The notes below the pieces were generated by a model that saw nothing but the letters and a program-made list of their open reading frames with translations, was not told the origin of the DNA and did no database searches. A stretch of 64,000 nucleotides of DNA from Nocardia beijingensis NBRC 16342 (GTDB lineage: Bacteria; Actinomycetota; Actinomycetes; Mycobacteriales; Mycobacteriaceae): the NCBI RefSeq assembly GCF_001612785.1, contig NZ_BDBC01000026.1:1-64000 (forward strand), written 5' to 3'. How positions within the stretch are numbered: position 1 is the first letter of the stretch; every line of letters starts with the position of its first letter. The translations under genes were made by a program, and so were the position numbers. Below are positions 52,729-60,602 of the stretch, one piece after another.

Positions 52729-54222
52729 TCATTTCGCCGAGGCCACCGGCTGCTTCGCGGGAGCGGAATCCGGAGCGACGCCGTCGTGGGCGATCATGGC
52801 CGCCTCGCGGCTCAGGGTTGGGCCGCTTGCGAGCAGACCGATGATCGGCCAAGGGGCGGGTTCCGGCGTCACGCCCGATTCCTTGTCCATGCCGAGCGCT
52901 TTCGCGGCCTCGACGTCCTTGATACCGAAGCGGACACCGGTGTCGGCGATGTAGAACATGCTGTCCTTACGTCGACTGTCCGGTTCGATGCCGGTGCTCT
53001 GGACGAAGGCGCCGGAGCCCGGTTTGAAGTACACGGAGTCCACCTTGTCCCCCTTGCCATCGGCTTGGGCGAGCGGAACCAGCTTGGCGCTGCTGGACAT
53101 CGGCAGGTCGCTGCCATCGATGACAGTGAGTTCCGCACGCAGGGCAACGTCGGCATTGCCCGCGACTCCCGGGATGGGCTTCCAGGACAAGCAGCTCACT
53201 GGTCGCGCCTTGGGCTCGATGACGGTCGGCGCGACATCGGGGTAGGAGTCGACCTTCAGCGCTTTCGAAGGCGGCGCATTGTTCGCCTCGTAGTCGCCGA
53301 TGGCGGCGCCGTGATCCGGGTTGCGTTGGGAACTGCGGATGACTTCGGCTGTGAATGCACTGATGGGCTGCAAACCGTCGTGCAGGATGACGAAGTTCTG
53401 GTTCGACTTGCCGGTCATCTGCACGACGGTGCCGATCCGCAGGCCGTTGATCGAGTAGCCGGACGGCTGCCCACCCGGATCATCGATCTTCGGCGGCACG
53501 ATCGCGTCCACCTCTGGAATCGCGTTCAGCAGACCTTCACTGATCGGGCGCGGCGTCATGCCACGGATCCCCAACGGTCCGGTGACCGCCGGTTCACTCA
53601 TATCCACGCGAGCGCGCGTCTTGTTCCAGATGAGGTAAGTCGCGTCCTTACCCTTCACCAGCAGCGCCTTGTCCTTGCCCATCGCCGACGCCTTGTCGCC
53701 GAGTTCCAGATCGCCGACGAGAACGGAGGTGCTGCGGTCATCGGTGCCGTCGGTCTTCAACGAATCACACACCGTCCAAGCGCGCCCCTTGCCCTCCTTG
53801 TCGAAGGGCAGCGAGGCGGGAGCGCCTGGGATGCCGATCAATTGGCCGCGCGGCTTCTTTCCGAGCTCGGATTCCTTCACGGTGGCGGGCTTGGCGGCCT
53901 CACCCGCGGCCAGGCGGGCGGAGGCGAGGTTGAGGGCCGGGTGCACCACGTCGTCGATCACCACGTAGACGGCGCCGGAGTCCTTGCCGATCAGGATCTT
54001 GTTGTCGTCGCCGATCTTGCCCTGCGGGCGCAGCAACGCGAGCACGCCGCAACCCGCCAGTGCGACACACGCCAGGATCAGTCCGGCCGCGTAGGCGCGG
54101 GACTGGGAACGCATGGGGTCGTGCAGCATTCGCACGTCCCGGCGCACCAAGGCGTGCTCCATCCGCCGGACCAGAAAGCGGTAGCCGCTGACCTGCCAGC
54201 GAGTGGTGGGTTTTGAAGGCAT
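52729..54222 (-). CDS. eccB4: ESX-4 membrane protein EccB
   Basis: A core channel component of 497 residues. The cytoplasmic N-terminus (RWQVSGYRFLVRRMEHALVR, the EccB signature) is followed by one membrane helix (about 43-63, AAGLILACVALAGCGVLALL). The large extracytoplasmic repeat domain contains KILIGKDSGAVYVVIDDVVH, ALLVKGKDATYLIWNKTRAR and paired cysteines. The ATG at 54222 follows GGGGGAGGAATA. It is divergent from eccE over 112 bp. Confidence 0.95.
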   Translation of the reverse strand: MPSKPTTRWQVSGYRFLVRRMEHALVRRDVRMLHDPMRSQSRAYAAGLILACVALAGCGVLALLRPQGKIGDDNKILIGKDSGAVYVVIDDVVHPALNLASARLAAGEAAKPATVKESELGKKPRGQLIGIPGAPASLPFDKEGKGRAWTVCDSLKTDGTDDRSTSVLVGDLELGDKASAMGKDKALLVKGKDATYLIWNKTRARVDMSEPAVTGPLGIRGMTPRPISEGLLNAIPEVDAIVPPKIDDPGGQPSGYSINGLRIGTVVQMTGKSNQNFVILHDGLQPISAFTAEVIRSSQRNPDHGAAIGDYEANNAPPSKALKVDSYPDVAPTVIEPKARPVSCLSWKPIPGVAGNADVALRAELTVIDGSDLPMSSSAKLVPLAQADGKGDKVDSVYFKPGSGAFVQSTGIEPDSRRKDSMFYIADTGVRFGIKDVEAAKALGMDKESGVTPEPAPWPIIGLLASGPTLSREAAMIAHDGVAPDSAPAKQPVASAK

Positions 54223-54334
54223 TATTCCTCCCCCGAACAGTGCTCACGTTCGCCGAACACAGTACAGTTCCCGGGGACTCTTGTTCAGCTCGGCCGCGGC
54301 GAACCGGCCGATATCGGGTACTTGGGGGACGACG

Positions 54335-55978
54335 ATGGCGGAACCGGCAGGCGCGGGACCACGACCGCTTTTCGGGCGCATCTCGATGCGGAACCTGCTG
54401 GTCGCCCAGCTCATCGGGCTGCTCGCCGGAGTCGTCGCGCTGTCGGCCGGCCTGCCGGGACTTCCCGCGCTCGGCGTCGCGGTGGTCGTCGCGCTGATTC
54501 CGCTGATTCCCGTCGCCGGACGCACTTTGCTGGACTGGGTCGCCACGTGGTGGCGCTACCTCACCCATCGTGACTACGAACTCGGTGACACCGTCGACTT
54601 CCGCGGCGCCGACGGACGTTCGCTCGGCCTCTACTGGGACGGCAGCCGCGTGGTGACGGTGGTGGAGGTGCTGCCCCCGCCCGGCGGCCTGACCAGGATC
54701 GCTCGCACCACGGTGCACGCCTCGCATCTGCTTCCCTTGTCCGAGCTGGCGAAATGCCTGAACCAGCACGACATCCTGCTCAGCGGCATCGACATCGTCA
54801 GCCACGGGCATCGCAGCCGTTCCGGCACTCCCGCGGGCAAGATCTACGAATCGCTGCTCGGCCCGCTGCCCGCGACCGCGCACCGCACGGTGTGGCTGGC
54901 GATCAGCTTCGACGCGGTCGCCTGCCCGGAGGCGGCGGCCCGGCGCGGCGGTGGTGCGGAAGGAGCGTCGCGCGCGGTCACCATCGCCACCCAGCGCATC
55001 ATGCGCACGCTCGAGGACGCCGATTGCAATGCCCGCATCCTCACCGCGCCGGAGATCCGCAAGGCGGTCCTGCAGATCACCGGCGGCTACGATCCGCGCA
55101 CGCTCGAACACAGCTGGCGTTACGCCGAAATCGGCAACAGCGTGAACATCGGCAGCGCACTCGACCCCAAGCGACTCGAATCCGACCTGCTCGCCCAGCT
55201 CTGGGTGGCGCCGTCGCGCGGAACCACGGTGGCGGTGCGGCTGCGCCCCGGTAGTTCCGCCGACTCGGTGAGCATCGGTGCGGCCTGGCGGCTGACCGCA
55301 CGCGAGCTGCCGGAGCGTTCCCAGCTGCCGGGCATGATCTCGATGAACGGACGCCACCGCGACGGCCTGCTGGCGCATCTGCCGCTGGCCGTTCCCGGTG
55401 TGGACGACACCATTCCGATGATCGAGCACCTCATCGATATCGTCGACGACTTGCACCTTCCTTCGTCCGGTTGCGGCCAGCTGATCGGCTCGGATGACGA
55501 AGGCAACGGCGTCGCGGTCCGCATCGTCGGCGCGGGCATCTCGACGGTGTACGTCGCCGGTGAGCTGTATCTGGCGCAGCAGCTGGTCTTCCGGGCGCTC
55601 GCGGTCGGCGAACGGATCCTCATCCGCACCGACCGGGCGCGGGCGTGGGAGAACCTGGTCACCACCATCGGCAATCCCGAGCGCTTGACCATCGCGGTCG
55701 AAACCCACCAGTCGGACGCGGGTTTCACCGCGACGGTGGTGGACGGGGTGCTCGCGCCCGCCCCGCACGCCGGCGTCACCACCATCTACGTGACGGGCGA
55801 TCCGATGGGCTGGCCCGCGAGCCGTCCCGACCTGGCCATCCACCAGCCCGGCGCGATCGGCAACCACGTGGTGCTGCGCACCGGCACGGCACAGGTCGAC
55901 CTCACGCTGGTATCGATTCCCAGTGAGGCCACCTACATCGGCCAGCCGCGCGGCCGACGGGCGATGCAACCGCAGTAG
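54335..55978 (+). CDS. eccE4: ESX-4 membrane protein EccE
   Basis: A 547-residue type VII component. Two adjacent N-terminal membrane helices (about 20-62: LLVAQLIGLLAGVVALSAGL; LGVAVVVALIPLIPVAGRTL) are followed by a soluble domain with DTVDFRGADGRSLGLYWDGS and VVTVVEVLPPPGG, matching EccE proteins. M. tuberculosis ESX-4 lacks eccE, whereas ESX-4 of M. abscessus and other actinobacteria keeps it, so this locus encodes the full EccBCDE core. The ATG at 54335 follows GGGGGA. The 208-bp gap downstream shows nothing definite. Confidence 0.9.
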   Translation: MAEPAGAGPRPLFGRISMRNLLVAQLIGLLAGVVALSAGLPGLPALGVAVVVALIPLIPVAGRTLLDWVATWWRYLTHRDYELGDTVDFRGADGRSLGLYWDGSRVVTVVEVLPPPGGLTRIARTTVHASHLLPLSELAKCLNQHDILLSGIDIVSHGHRSRSGTPAGKIYESLLGPLPATAHRTVWLAISFDAVACPEAAARRGGGAEGASRAVTIATQRIMRTLEDADCNARILTAPEIRKAVLQITGGYDPRTLEHSWRYAEIGNSVNIGSALDPKRLESDLLAQLWVAPSRGTTVAVRLRPGSSADSVSIGAAWRLTARELPERSQLPGMISMNGRHRDGLLAHLPLAVPGVDDTIPMIEHLIDIVDDLHLPSSGCGQLIGSDDEGNGVAVRIVGAGISTVYVAGELYLAQQLVFRALAVGERILIRTDRARAWENLVTTIGNPERLTIAVETHQSDAGFTATVVDGVLAPAPHAGVTTIYVTGDPMGWPASRPDLAIHQPGAIGNHVVLRTGTAQVDLTLVSIPSEATYIGQPRGRRAMQPQ

Positions 55979-56186
55979 CGCAGCATGAGAATTCGATTCA
56001 CCTCGGTTCCGACGTCGGCTCGATGGCTCCGAAATCGAAAAGCTGAGCCGTAGAACTGGGCGCGCACCGGCCCCGCGCAATCGGCGGCCCGGTGCTGAGC
56101 GTCAGAAGCGCAGGTCGTCCGCACACTGATACCGATTCCGGCGCGGGCGTCAAGACCCCCCTCACCCCTCCTGCGCTCAGGCAGCG

Positions 56187-56747
56187 TTAGCCCGGGTACG
56201 GATCGGTTGTCCTCGCAGCTCGCAAAGTGCGCGCCCACCAAGCCAATTGACGCAGCATGCGTTCCGCCGCGTCGATGGCGGCGCCGTCGCGGGTCTCGCC
56301 CGTCTCGTCGAACCGCTTCTTGGCCTGGTGGAAGCTGACCGTCTCGCGAACCGACACCATATGGATCTCCGCGACCACCTGGCGCAACTGCTCCACCGCA
56401 CGCAGACCGCCGGAAAGGCCGCCGTAGGAGACGAACGCGATGGGTTTCGCGCGCCATTCGTGCTTCGCGGTGTCGAAAGCCGTCTTCAGCGACGCCGGAT
56501 AGCCGTGGTTGTACTCCGAGGTGACGACGACGAACGCGTCGGCGTCCCGCAGTCGCGCGCGATAGGCGGCGGTCTCCTCGTTCTCGGTGAGCTCGAGCGG
56601 CAACGGAGTGTGCGCGAGATCGATGACGCCCGTGTCGAATTCGGGCCACGCACGCACCGTACGCAGGAACCATTCCGCGACCACCGGCGCGAACCGCTCC
56701 GGACGCACACTGGCCACGATGACCTCGAGCCGCAACGGGGTTTCCAC
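56187..56747 (-). CDS. NADPH-dependent FMN reductase
   Basis: A 186-residue flavodoxin-like reductase. The phosphate-binding start is LEVIVASVRPERFAPVVAEW, followed by the flavin-binding DAFVVVTSEYNHGYPASLKTA and VSYGGLSGGLRAVEQLRQV segments. It likely reduces FMN or quinones with NADPH in the cytoplasm. The GTG start at 56747 has no Shine-Dalgarno. It has no operon partner and follows the ESX-4 block. Confidence 0.88.
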   Translation of the reverse strand: METPLRLEVIVASVRPERFAPVVAEWFLRTVRAWPEFDTGVIDLAHTPLPLELTENEETAAYRARLRDADAFVVVTSEYNHGYPASLKTAFDTAKHEWRAKPIAFVSYGGLSGGLRAVEQLRQVVAEIHMVSVRETVSFHQAKKRFDETGETRDGAAIDAAERMLRQLAWWARTLRAARTTDPYPG

Positions 56748-56992
56748 CGCGCGAGCCTAACGCGGGACCTGACGGCAACCGCGTACCGGCGCGCTCCGCA
56801 GCATCGGGAAACTCAGCGACGACTTCCCGCCGTTGACGAGCGCCCGACCCGAGAGCACTGGATACTCTGAGGCCGACAAGACAACCCATTCGAGCTACCG
56901 CAATTCGATCCGACGTCACAACCGAAGCCAACGCTGCCGAAACAACACTGGACGGCAAGCACTGGATACGGAAGGCATGGCCTACACGCACC

Positions 56993-57240
56993 AGCATCCG
57001 CCGTTCGCGGCCCGGCTCGCGTCCGGGCAGACCGCCGCGTAAGCGACGAAGGGGCAAGCGACCGCCGTGGCAAGCCGCACACCGTCCACCTCCACTGCGC
57101 GCCTGGTGCTGAGTCCCGCTACCGACGCGCCCAGCGCCCCGCAACCACGTCTTTCGAGCGAAGCGAGACCGAGCATCCGCCGTTCGCGGCCCGGCTCGCG
57201 TGTGCGCGGCCGCCGCGTCCGCGACGAAGGAGCAAGCGGC
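56993..57240. repeat. Degenerate direct repeat upstream of the NmrA-like gene
   Basis: The 570-bp gap 56748-57317 contains a 30-bp exact direct repeat (56993-57022 and 57172-57201, starting AGCATCCGCCGTTCGCGGCC). Similarity continues about 40 bp further in both copies (CCGCCGCGT...GCGACGAAGG.GCAAGCG). The repeat unit is about 180 bp. No protein-coding gene is supported here; a 21-codon frame (ATG 56977) across copy 1 is probably chance. Confidence 0.7.
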
Positions 57241-57317
57241 GGTCGCGCACACGCGAGCCATCAGAGGGCCGCGAATACGCCGCGACGCAGTCGCGGCCAA
57301 ACAAACACGGAGACGAA

Positions 57318-58160
57318 ATGATCTTGGTAACCGGCGCCACCGGCAATGTCGGCGCGGAACTGGTATGGACCCTCAGCGAATCGGGCGAGCAGGTGCGAGC
57401 GCTGGTGCGCGATCCGGCCAAGGCGGTGCTCCCACCCGGCGCCGAGGCCGTCACCGGTGATCTGAACCGCCCGGAGACGCTGGCCGACGCGCTCGACGGC
57501 GTGGACGGCATGTTCCTGCTCCCCGGCTACAACGACTTGCCGGGGCTACTGAACCTCGCGAACAAGGCTGGGGTCCGCCGGGTCGCGCTGCTCTCCGGCG
57601 GCTCCGCCGCGCTGCGCGACATGGACAACGCCGTCTCGCGCTACATGACGCTGTCCGAGGACGCGGTGCGCGCATCCGAGCTGAGCTGGACTTTCCTGCG
57701 GCCGCGGTCGTTCATGTCGAACGCGCTGCGCTGGTTGCCGCAGCTCGCCGCGGGCGACGTCGTCCGTGTGCAATTCCCCGGTGTCCGAGTCGGCGCGATC
57801 GACCCCGCCGACATCGCGGCGGTCGCCGCCGCCGCGCTCACCCGGGACGGGCTGCAAGGGCGAGTGCTCGAGCTCACCGGCCCGCAGGCACTGCGACCGG
57901 CGGAGCAGGTCGCGGTACTCGCCGCGGTGCTGAACCGGCCGCTGGTGGCGCACGAGCTCGACGACCAGGAGACCGAGGCCGAGTTGGCGGCCACCATGCC
58001 GCGGGAGTACGTGGACGCGTTTCTCAGCTTCTTCGTCGAGGGCACGTTGGACGAGGCGACGCTCTATCCGACCGTCGAGCAGGTGACCGGCCGACCTCCG
58101 CGCACTTTCGAGCAGTGGGCAACGGCTCACGCCGAGGCGTTCGCGCCGAGGCCGAGCTGA
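57318..58160 (+). CDS. NmrA-like NAD(P)-binding protein
   Basis: A 280-residue atypical short-chain-dehydrogenase-fold protein. The dinucleotide-binding motif VTGATGNVGAELV is at 4-16, with VRALVRDPAK after strand 2 and FLRPRSFMSNALRWLP in the region usual for NmrA/NAD(P)H-quinone-reductase (QorB)-like proteins. The classic YxxxK pair is absent, as expected for this group. The ATG at 57318 follows GGAGA. Substrate or regulatory target is unknown. Confidence 0.87.
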   Translation: MILVTGATGNVGAELVWTLSESGEQVRALVRDPAKAVLPPGAEAVTGDLNRPETLADALDGVDGMFLLPGYNDLPGLLNLANKAGVRRVALLSGGSAALRDMDNAVSRYMTLSEDAVRASELSWTFLRPRSFMSNALRWLPQLAAGDVVRVQFPGVRVGAIDPADIAAVAAAALTRDGLQGRVLELTGPQALRPAEQVAVLAAVLNRPLVAHELDDQETEAELAATMPREYVDAFLSFFVEGTLDEATLYPTVEQVTGRPPRTFEQWATAHAEAFAPRPS

Positions 58161-58275
58161 GCGACATCCGGCCATCCGAGTTCGGTGGCCGACTACTCGG
58201 CCGTGCCCGGCGCGGTCGTTCCGCCCTTTCCGCGGTCCGCGCGGGAACGCCGGGCGTCACCGACTCGGCGGGCTT

Positions 58276-58301
58276 CACCGCAGCGGGCGCCCGCTGCGGT
58301 G
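58276..58301. terminator. Perfect 26-bp palindrome between convergent genes
   Basis: CACCGCAGCGGGC with its exact complement, and no unpaired loop base, sits between the NmrA-like gene and the phosphorylase gene. It most likely acts as a bidirectional terminator. There is no T-run. Confidence 0.6.
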
Positions 58302-58321
58302 GCCCACCCTCGGATAAGGAC

Positions 58322-59131
58322 TCAGGGCAGTTCGAACGGCAGCGACGCTCCCGCGTGGACTCGGCACCGGTCACAGGTGTCGGTGCCGTCCACCGCGGCC
58401 ACCGCGCGGCGGATGAGTTCTTTGAAGGGCACCAGATTGCGTTTGAACTCGGCGAAGACGTCGACGGCGCGCACTCCCTCGCCCTCCTCCAGACCGGCGT
58501 CCAGATCGGTGACGAGCGCGACGGCGGCGTAGCACATCTCGAGTTCGCGAGCGAGCACCGCCTCGGGGTGGCCGGTCATGTTCACCAGCTCCCAGCCCTG
58601 TGCGGCGAACCACCGGCTCTCGGCGCGGGTGGAGAAACGCGGTCCCTCGACCACGACCATCGTGGCCGCGTGCATCATGTGCAGCTCGTCGGACTCGGCC
58701 TTGATGGCGGCGGCGCGCAGTTCCTCGCAGTACGGGTCGGCGAAGGACACGTGGATGCCGCCGCCGTCGAAGTAGGTCTGCGGGCGGCCGGAGGTCCGGT
58801 CGACCAGCTGATCCGGCACCGCGACCGTGCCGGGCCCCCAGTCCGCGCGCAGGCTGCCGACGGCGCAGGGCGCGAAGATCCGGCGCACGCCCAGCGAGCG
58901 CAGCGCCCACAAGTTGGCCCGGTACGGCAAGGTGTGCGGAGCGAATTCGTGGTTCTTGCCGTGGCGAGGCAGGAACGCCACCGGCCGCCCTTCCACCTCT
59001 CCGACGGCGATGCCCGCGCTCGGTGCGCCATAAGGGGTCTCGACCTCGACGATGGTCGCCTCGTTGTCGAAGAAATCGTAGAAGCCGCTGCCGCCGATGA
59101 CGGCGAGCGTGGGCCGAGGGTGCGAACTCAT
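58322..59131 (-). CDS. mtnP: S-methyl-5'-thioadenosine phosphorylase
   Basis: A purine-nucleoside phosphorylase-family enzyme of 269 residues that splits methylthioadenosine into adenine and methylthioribose-1-phosphate for methionine salvage. Motifs are VIGGSGFYDF, the phosphate site LPRHGKNHEFAPHTLPYRAN, GPRFSTRAESRWFAA, and the base/ribose segment VNMTGHPEAVLARELEM, the usual MTAP signature. The start is ATG 59131. A C-terminal CDRC motif is unusual to notice but of unknown meaning. It resembles Rv0535 of M. tuberculosis. Confidence 0.92.
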   Translation of the reverse strand: MSSHPRPTLAVIGGSGFYDFFDNEATIVEVETPYGAPSAGIAVGEVEGRPVAFLPRHGKNHEFAPHTLPYRANLWALRSLGVRRIFAPCAVGSLRADWGPGTVAVPDQLVDRTSGRPQTYFDGGGIHVSFADPYCEELRAAAIKAESDELHMMHAATMVVVEGPRFSTRAESRWFAAQGWELVNMTGHPEAVLARELEMCYAAVALVTDLDAGLEEGEGVRAVDVFAEFKRNLVPFKELIRRAVAAVDGTDTCDRCRVHAGASLPFELP

Positions 59132-59261
59132 ACCCCAATTGTCTCGTCCCGCGACGGCCGTCGCGCGCCGGGATCCGCGTTACCCTGCTTTCGTGGCGGC
59201 GCACGAGGGGACACCGACCATGGCGACCGAGGAAGAACCCGCCGCGTCGAATGGCCCCGAC

Positions 59262-59300
59262 CTGACAAGACGCCCCGCGAGCTGTACCCTAGGGGGGTAT
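59262..59300 (+). promoter_or_regulatory. Promoter with embedded CsoR operator
   Basis: CTGACA (59262-59267), a 17-bp spacer and TACCCT (59285-59290) make a good promoter. Overlapping the -10, GTACCCTAGGGGGGTAT (59284-59300) is a near-palindrome. Its complement, ATACCCCCCTAGGGTAC, matches known actinobacterial CsoR sites. It should be repressed by the downstream CsoR when copper is low. Confidence 0.8.
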
Positions 59301-59341
59301 TGAGCCGGTTGCGGCGACCGGCAGGCAGCGAGGAGACATCG

Positions 59342-59665
59342 GTGGCAGCTTCCCCCCACGACCACACGGCGGCCGACCACGCCGGGCACGGCTACATCAC
59401 CGCCAAGGACGATTACCTCAAGCGGCTGCGGCGCATCGAGGGCCAGGCGCGCGGGTTGCAGCGGATGGTCGAGGAGGAGAAATACTGCATCGACATCCTC
59501 ACCCAGGTCTCCGCGATGACCAAAGCCTTGCAAGCGGTGGCGATGGGCCTGCTCGAGGACCACATCAGCCACTGCGTGGTGGACGCGGCCGTCGCGGGCG
59601 GCCCTGAGGCCGAAGCCAAGATCAAGGAAGCCACCGACGCCATCGCCCGCTTGGTCCGTTCCTGA
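59342..59665 (+). CDS. csoR: Copper-sensing repressor CsoR
   Basis: A 107-residue all-helical metal-sensing repressor. The Cu(I) ligands are complete: C49 (KYCIDILTQ), H74 and C78 (LLEDHISHC), with the same 25 and 4 spacing as M. tuberculosis CsoR (C36, H61, C65). Y48 matches the second-shell tyrosine. A histidine-rich N-terminus (HDHTAADHAGHG) is an extra. GTG 59342 follows GAGGAG; a TTG at 59300 is possible but would start within the operator. The operator upstream indicates autoregulation. No copper ATPase or chaperone gene adjoins it, so targets must lie elsewhere. Confidence 0.92.
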   Translation: MAASPHDHTAADHAGHGYITAKDDYLKRLRRIEGQARGLQRMVEEEKYCIDILTQVSAMTKALQAVAMGLLEDHISHCVVDAAVAGGPEAEAKIKEATDAIARLVRS

Positions 59666-59669
59666 CGAG

Positions 59670-60602
59670 CTAGCCGTGCCAGCGGCGATAGACCGCGGCC
59701 GCGCCGGGATGCAGCGGAATCGGGCCGGTGCTGATCAGCGACCGGCCGTCGAGGAACTGGGTGCCCGCCGCCTCGGTGGGCACCAGCGCGTCGGCATGCC
59801 ACACCAGCAGTTCCACGATGGCGGCGGCCACCTCCTCGGCCATGCCGCCCGCGGCGAGCAGCAGATTCGCCACCCCGATGGTGTGCACCGAGACCCCGCC
59901 CGGATAGGCGTCGGCGGGTATCGCGACCCGGTCGTACACCGGCCCGAACCGCTCCCGCATCGGCGCGGCCAGTTCGCCCATGTCCACCAGACGCATCCGG
60001 CTCGGTATCGCCAGCCGCGCCGTCGGCACACCGCCCGCCCACAACAGCGCATCCGCCTCGCCCGCCGTCAAGGCGGCCACCGCCTGCGCCAAGGGACGAT
60101 GGGTGATCGTGACGTCGGCGCTCGGGTCGAGCCCCGCGACGCGCAGGATGCGTTCACCGGTCAACGCCGCGCCCGAGCCCTCCGCGCCCAGGCTCACCCG
60201 CGTTCCGCGCAGGTCCGCGACCGAACCGATCGGACTGTCCGCGCGCACGACCAACTGCAAGTAGTTCTCGTACACCCGGCCCAGCGCGAACACCTCGCCC
60301 GCGCTGTCGCGCACCGAATCGGCGAGGGCGAGCGCGGCATCGACGGCCCCGCGCGCCAGCAACGCCAGGTTGTCTTGCGATCCAGAGGTGGTCACCCGTT
60401 CGATCCGCACATCCGCGGTATCGGCGGCGGCCAGGCCGAGCAATCCGGCGAAGGCGTGATAGAAGCCGCCGACCTCGCCGGACGCCAGCCGCACGGTGGC
60501 GCCCCCGCCGCCCGGCCCACAACCCGCGATGCCCGCCGCCACGGCCAAGGCGAGGAAACCGCGACGACCTATGCCGCGCCCGACGATCGGCTGCCTGTCC
60601 AT
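59670..60602 (-). CDS. TAXI-family solute-binding lipoprotein
   Basis: A 310-residue periplasmic-type binding protein of the TRAP-associated TAXI family. The N-terminus combines a twin-arginine-like RRGFLALAV with a lipobox IAGC (C28). The TAXI core contains LASGEVGGFYHAFAGLLGLA, TTSGSQDNLALLARGAVDAA and GSVADLRGTRVSLGAEGSGA. It overlaps the stop of the histidine kinase by 1 nt and no TRAP membrane subunit is nearby. A sensor-accessory role is therefore as likely as transport. TAXI proteins bind glutamate, succinate and similar acids; the ligand here is unknown. Confidence 0.87.
   Translation of the reverse strand: MDRQPIVGRGIGRRGFLALAVAAGIAGCGPGGGGATVRLASGEVGGFYHAFAGLLGLAAADTADVRIERVTTSGSQDNLALLARGAVDAALALADSVRDSAGEVFALGRVYENYLQLVVRADSPIGSVADLRGTRVSLGAEGSGAALTGERILRVAGLDPSADVTITHRPLAQAVAALTAGEADALLWAGGVPTARLAIPSRMRLVDMGELAAPMRERFGPVYDRVAIPADAYPGGVSVHTIGVANLLLAAGGMAEEVAAAIVELLVWHADALVPTEAAGTQFLDGRSLISTGPIPLHPGAAAVYRRWHG

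Noticed and set aside
59220..59303. A 27-codon frame upstream of csoR
   Set aside because: It runs through the promoter and operator and has no family resemblance.
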